Origin: Chryseolinea sp. H1M3-3
Lineage (GTDB): Bacteria > Bacteroidota > Bacteroidia > Cytophagales > Cyclobacteriaceae
Length of the DNA: 64,000 nt
Assembly: GCF_029360725.1 (NCBI RefSeq)
Contig: NZ_JARKMY010000014.1
Location: 186,001 to 250,000 of the forward strand
Reading direction: 5' to 3'
A model generated the notes under the pieces. That model did not search any database, was not told the DNA's origin, and worked only from the letters and a program-made list of their open reading frames with translations. Positions 62,042-64,000 of this stretch are shown here, in pieces. Position 1 is the stretch's first letter. Each line of letters starts with the position of its first letter. Made by a program: the position numbers and the translations under genes.

Positions 62042-62836
62042 CTATTTAAAATATTTATAAAGTTCCCGATCTTCTCCCTTCCACTGTGCAATCTTTGCCA
62101 GTGAAGTGATTAGCGGCTCCTGAAACCAACCGGGCAAACCCTGAAGATACGATTCGGAGTACGCTAGCAGCAGCGCCATATGCCATGGGTTTTCCGTCAT
62201 GTCGTTTTTAAGCAGGCCATCGTTGATAAGACCGTAGGCAACCCTGATCGTTTTCTCGAGACCTGACGCCGGCACGATCTTCACCAACAATAATGATTTC
62301 TGATCCCTGGCGTTCTTGAAAAAGTGCATGTCTTCATGATTAGCCACCGCACCTTCACCTTTACCAAGCAGAATTTCCTGCCCATTTTTGCCCACCTTTA
62401 CCTGGCCTTCCAGCACGCTAAATTCCTCGCGAAAACTTTTATGATAATGCCAGTCATTCCCTCCGTAGGGTTCCAACTCAACCTGTACTAATTCGTAGGC
62501 TCCATTTGTTTCGTTTCCGCTTTTCAGAAATGTAGCCGAATAGTTGCCTGCTTTGTTGTAGACCGTTTTATCAGAACGGTTACCGACGCTCCGATCCAAG
62601 GGGGGAAGGAATAACGCAAATACGACAATGCTCAGATACGCTGAAATGAGGACAAAAAAGGCAAAACCAAAAATGGAATAGAATAACTTCAGGGCAAGCC
62701 ATCCTTTGACGCGCCAGATTTTAGTAATTCCAAGCGGATAGAATAACAGGGACAACGAAAACAGCCATTTTTCCGTTTTTAATGAAATTTGAGTTTTTTT
62801 TAAGCCGTTGGCTGCCGGAACTAACAAGTCTTTCAT
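62042..62836 (-). CDS. Membrane protein with cytoplasmic or periplasmic cupin domain
   Basis: The 264-aa protein (from ATG 62836) has two hydrophobic segments at about residues 22-80 (LFSLSLLFYPLGITKIWR, LFYSIFGFAFFVLISAYLSI). It then has a cupin-like barrel with NDWHYHKSFREEFSVLEGQV (H-x-H and Glu metal ligands) and AVANHEDMHFFKNARD. The C-terminal helix-rich tail reads LLLAYSESYLQGLPGWFQEP. It resembles cupin proteins of Bacteroidota with an attached membrane anchor. Function is unknown; sugar or small-molecule binding is plausible. It is divergent from the AraC regulator at 62915, with 78 bp between, suggesting co-regulation. Confidence 0.75.
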   Translation of the reverse strand: MKDLLVPAANGLKKTQISLKTEKWLFSLSLLFYPLGITKIWRVKGWLALKLFYSIFGFAFFVLISAYLSIVVFALFLPPLDRSVGNRSDKTVYNKAGNYSATFLKSGNETNGAYELVQVELEPYGGNDWHYHKSFREEFSVLEGQVKVGKNGQEILLGKGEGAVANHEDMHFFKNARDQKSLLLVKIVPASGLEKTIRVAYGLINDGLLKNDMTENPWHMALLLAYSESYLQGLPGWFQEPLITSLAKIAQWKGEDRELYKYFK

Positions 62837-62914
62837 AGTTGTAAAATGTTTTGACAAAGGTCTTTGATGTTCCGCCGATCAACGTTAGGATAAACGGATT
62901 TTCATTTAGGCAAA

Positions 62915-63901
62915 ATGGATAAAATCAATACTGCTAACTGGGCTGACTATTTTGGAGAGGCAAAGGCCACCACGCTGCATGCCAGCGAAAGATATACGGA
63001 AACGGTGTTCGAGTTTAACGAACCCAAACTGGCATCGGGCAACATCCGTACTGTTACAACACCCGGTATGGTGCTCACCGAAATGTCATTATGCTCAGGC
63101 AAACCGTTTCAACTCATCGATGCAGAACCAAAAGAAACGGCAGAGTCGGTATTTATTTTAGAAGGAGATGTAGAATCTCGTTTTCCTTACTTGAAGGAAC
63201 CCCTTCATTTCAGCACCCGAAATCACAACGTGCAATACAGTACCAGCTTTGCCGGAAATCACATCTTTCATTCGGGCAATTTTCACGCGCTCACGATAAC
63301 CTATGATCTTCCGTATTTAAATAGTCTTTTGCAATCCAATGAGAACAGTTCACTTCAAAAATTAGGCGAGAACATTTATCGGAGAGAAAACTACCTGGCA
63401 AGCCCTCATTCCATGAATTGGGATGGACGAATTGCGGATGTTGTGCTTTCCATGCGTCAGCGTAAATTTCAAGGCCCAACACAGTATATTTTTATCGAAA
63501 GCAAAATGATGGAGCTGTTTGCCATGCAGATGGAACATTTGCATACGCTCCAGGGTATTTCCACGAAAGAACAATGGAGGAAAGAAGATAAGGAAAAAAT
63601 ATTTGCGGTTAAAGAATATCTTGATTGCGCCTATCTCGAACCACTTACGCTGAAGCACCTGACGTATCATTTTGGAGTAAATGAATTTAAGCTTAAGAAA
63701 GGATACAAACATTTTTTTAATACAACGGTATTTGGATACATACTTCACCTGAGAATGCAAAAAGCCAAAGCCCTTTTGAGCGATTCGCAAATGACAATCT
63801 CTGACATAGCCCAGTTCATCGGCTACAACAATACCGGGAGCTTCTCGTATGAGTTCAAAAAACGCTACGGTTATAGTCCGAGTGAGGTTGGGAGGATTTG
63901 A
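62915..63901 (+). CDS. AraC-family transcriptional regulator
   Basis: The 328-aa protein has a C-terminal double helix-turn-helix: LTLKHLTYHFGVNEFKLKKG and ILHLRMQKAKALLSDSQMTI, then ISDIAQFIGYNNTGSFSYEF and the family ending KKRYGYSPSEV. The N-terminal about 200 residues are a ligand-binding-type domain with no clear cupin motif. Its stop (TGA at 63899-63901) lies inside the repeat family described at 61617. Divergent from the cupin protein, which is its likely target. Confidence 0.93.
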   Translation: MDKINTANWADYFGEAKATTLHASERYTETVFEFNEPKLASGNIRTVTTPGMVLTEMSLCSGKPFQLIDAEPKETAESVFILEGDVESRFPYLKEPLHFSTRNHNVQYSTSFAGNHIFHSGNFHALTITYDLPYLNSLLQSNENSSLQKLGENIYRRENYLASPHSMNWDGRIADVVLSMRQRKFQGPTQYIFIESKMMELFAMQMEHLHTLQGISTKEQWRKEDKEKIFAVKEYLDCAYLEPLTLKHLTYHFGVNEFKLKKGYKHFFNTTVFGYILHLRMQKAKALLSDSQMTISDIAQFIGYNNTGSFSYEFKKRYGYSPSEVGRI

Positions 63902-63957
63902 ACACCGAATATCGAACAAGCCTGCCCGCCGGTAGGCCGGGAACAAGGAATGATGAA
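63898..63957. repeat. Repeat copy TTGAACACCGAATATCGAAC... with nested palindrome
   Basis: The word TGAACACCGAATATCGAACAAG begins at the AraC stop codon and continues after an interruption as GAACAAGGAATGATGAAG. The interruption is a 20-base palindrome CCTGCCCGCCGGTAGGCCGG (63921-63940), flanked by the 7-base direct repeat GAACAAG (63914-63920 and 63941-63947), as expected from insertion with target duplication. From 63958 to the window end there is no gene. Confidence 0.75.
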
Positions 63958-64000
63958 GGGCGTGGCTTTAACATGCGCACCTTGATTGCTCATCATCGCG

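Noticed and set aside
61783-62091. Minus-strand 102-codon frame
   Set aside because: It lies almost wholly in the hairpin repeat and enters the end of the cupin gene; the composition is repeat-derived.
63362-63946. Minus-strand 194-codon frame opposite the AraC gene
   Set aside because: It is antisense to a convincing AraC regulator and its start lies in the repeat.

Overview
The window looks like a chromosomal segment of a Bacteroidota bacterium, most likely of the Cytophagales type. The signs are two giant secreted proteins of the type IX secretion (T9SS) class, an XrtF-type exosortase with its partner protein, TAnnTTTG-type -7 promoter elements, frequent TTG/GTG starts with little Shine-Dalgarno signal, and moderate-to-low GC. 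No rRNA, tRNA, CRISPR array, transposase or phage gene was seen.

Layout. (1) Bases 1-3400 hold the 5' part of a giant surface protein gene (minus strand), followed by about 600 bp of imperfect tandem repeats. (2) Bases 4010-10703 form a tightly overlapping minus-strand operon: a 1532-aa T9SS cargo protein, a 65-aa exosortase-substrate-like peptide, and a WbpM/PglF-type UDP-HexNAc 4,6-dehydratase. (3) Bases 10894-39099 are a very long minus-strand glycan assembly region: a sugar aminotransferase, exosortase plus partner, two NeuD/PglD-type acetyltransferases, a PglC-type phosphoglycosyl transferase, about a dozen glycosyltransferases, a deacetylase, a Wzy-like membrane protein, a pyruvyl transferase, three FkbM methyltransferases (one on the plus strand) and a DUF5672 protein. 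(4) Bases 39127-51741 are a nonulosonic acid module with a complete CMP-pseudaminic acid gene set (pseB, C, H, G, I, F). It is interleaved with an ATP-grasp enzyme, a DRE-TIM aldolase, an amidohydrolase, two methyltransferases, a PIG-L deacetylase and two proteins I could not place. (5) Bases 51743-57955 encode export: a Wzt-like ATPase with C-terminal domain, its Wzm-like permease, a winged-helix regulator with a degenerate nucleotidyltransferase-like domain, a Wzc-like tyrosine autokinase and a Wza-like lipoprotein. (6) Bases 58248-63901 are accessory: a WYL regulator, three tandem paralogues of unknown function, a membrane-cupin protein and an AraC regulator. They are separated by palindromic and dispersed repeats.

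How it fits together (inference). UDP-GlcNAc is converted to a bacillosamine-like amino sugar (dehydratase, aminotransferase, acetyltransferase), loaded on a lipid by the PglC-like enzyme and extended by the many glycosyltransferases. A separate branch makes CMP-pseudaminic acid, probably with unusual decoration. The glycan is exported by the ABC and Wza/Wzc machinery. The exosortase and its candidate small substrate, physically coupled to a T9SS cargo gene, suggest that protein sorting and glycan synthesis are linked here. The parts I consider least described are the 65-aa substrate/exosortase arrangement, the extra genes inside the pse module, the three-paralogue cassette, and the repeat elements that abut or extend coding sequences.
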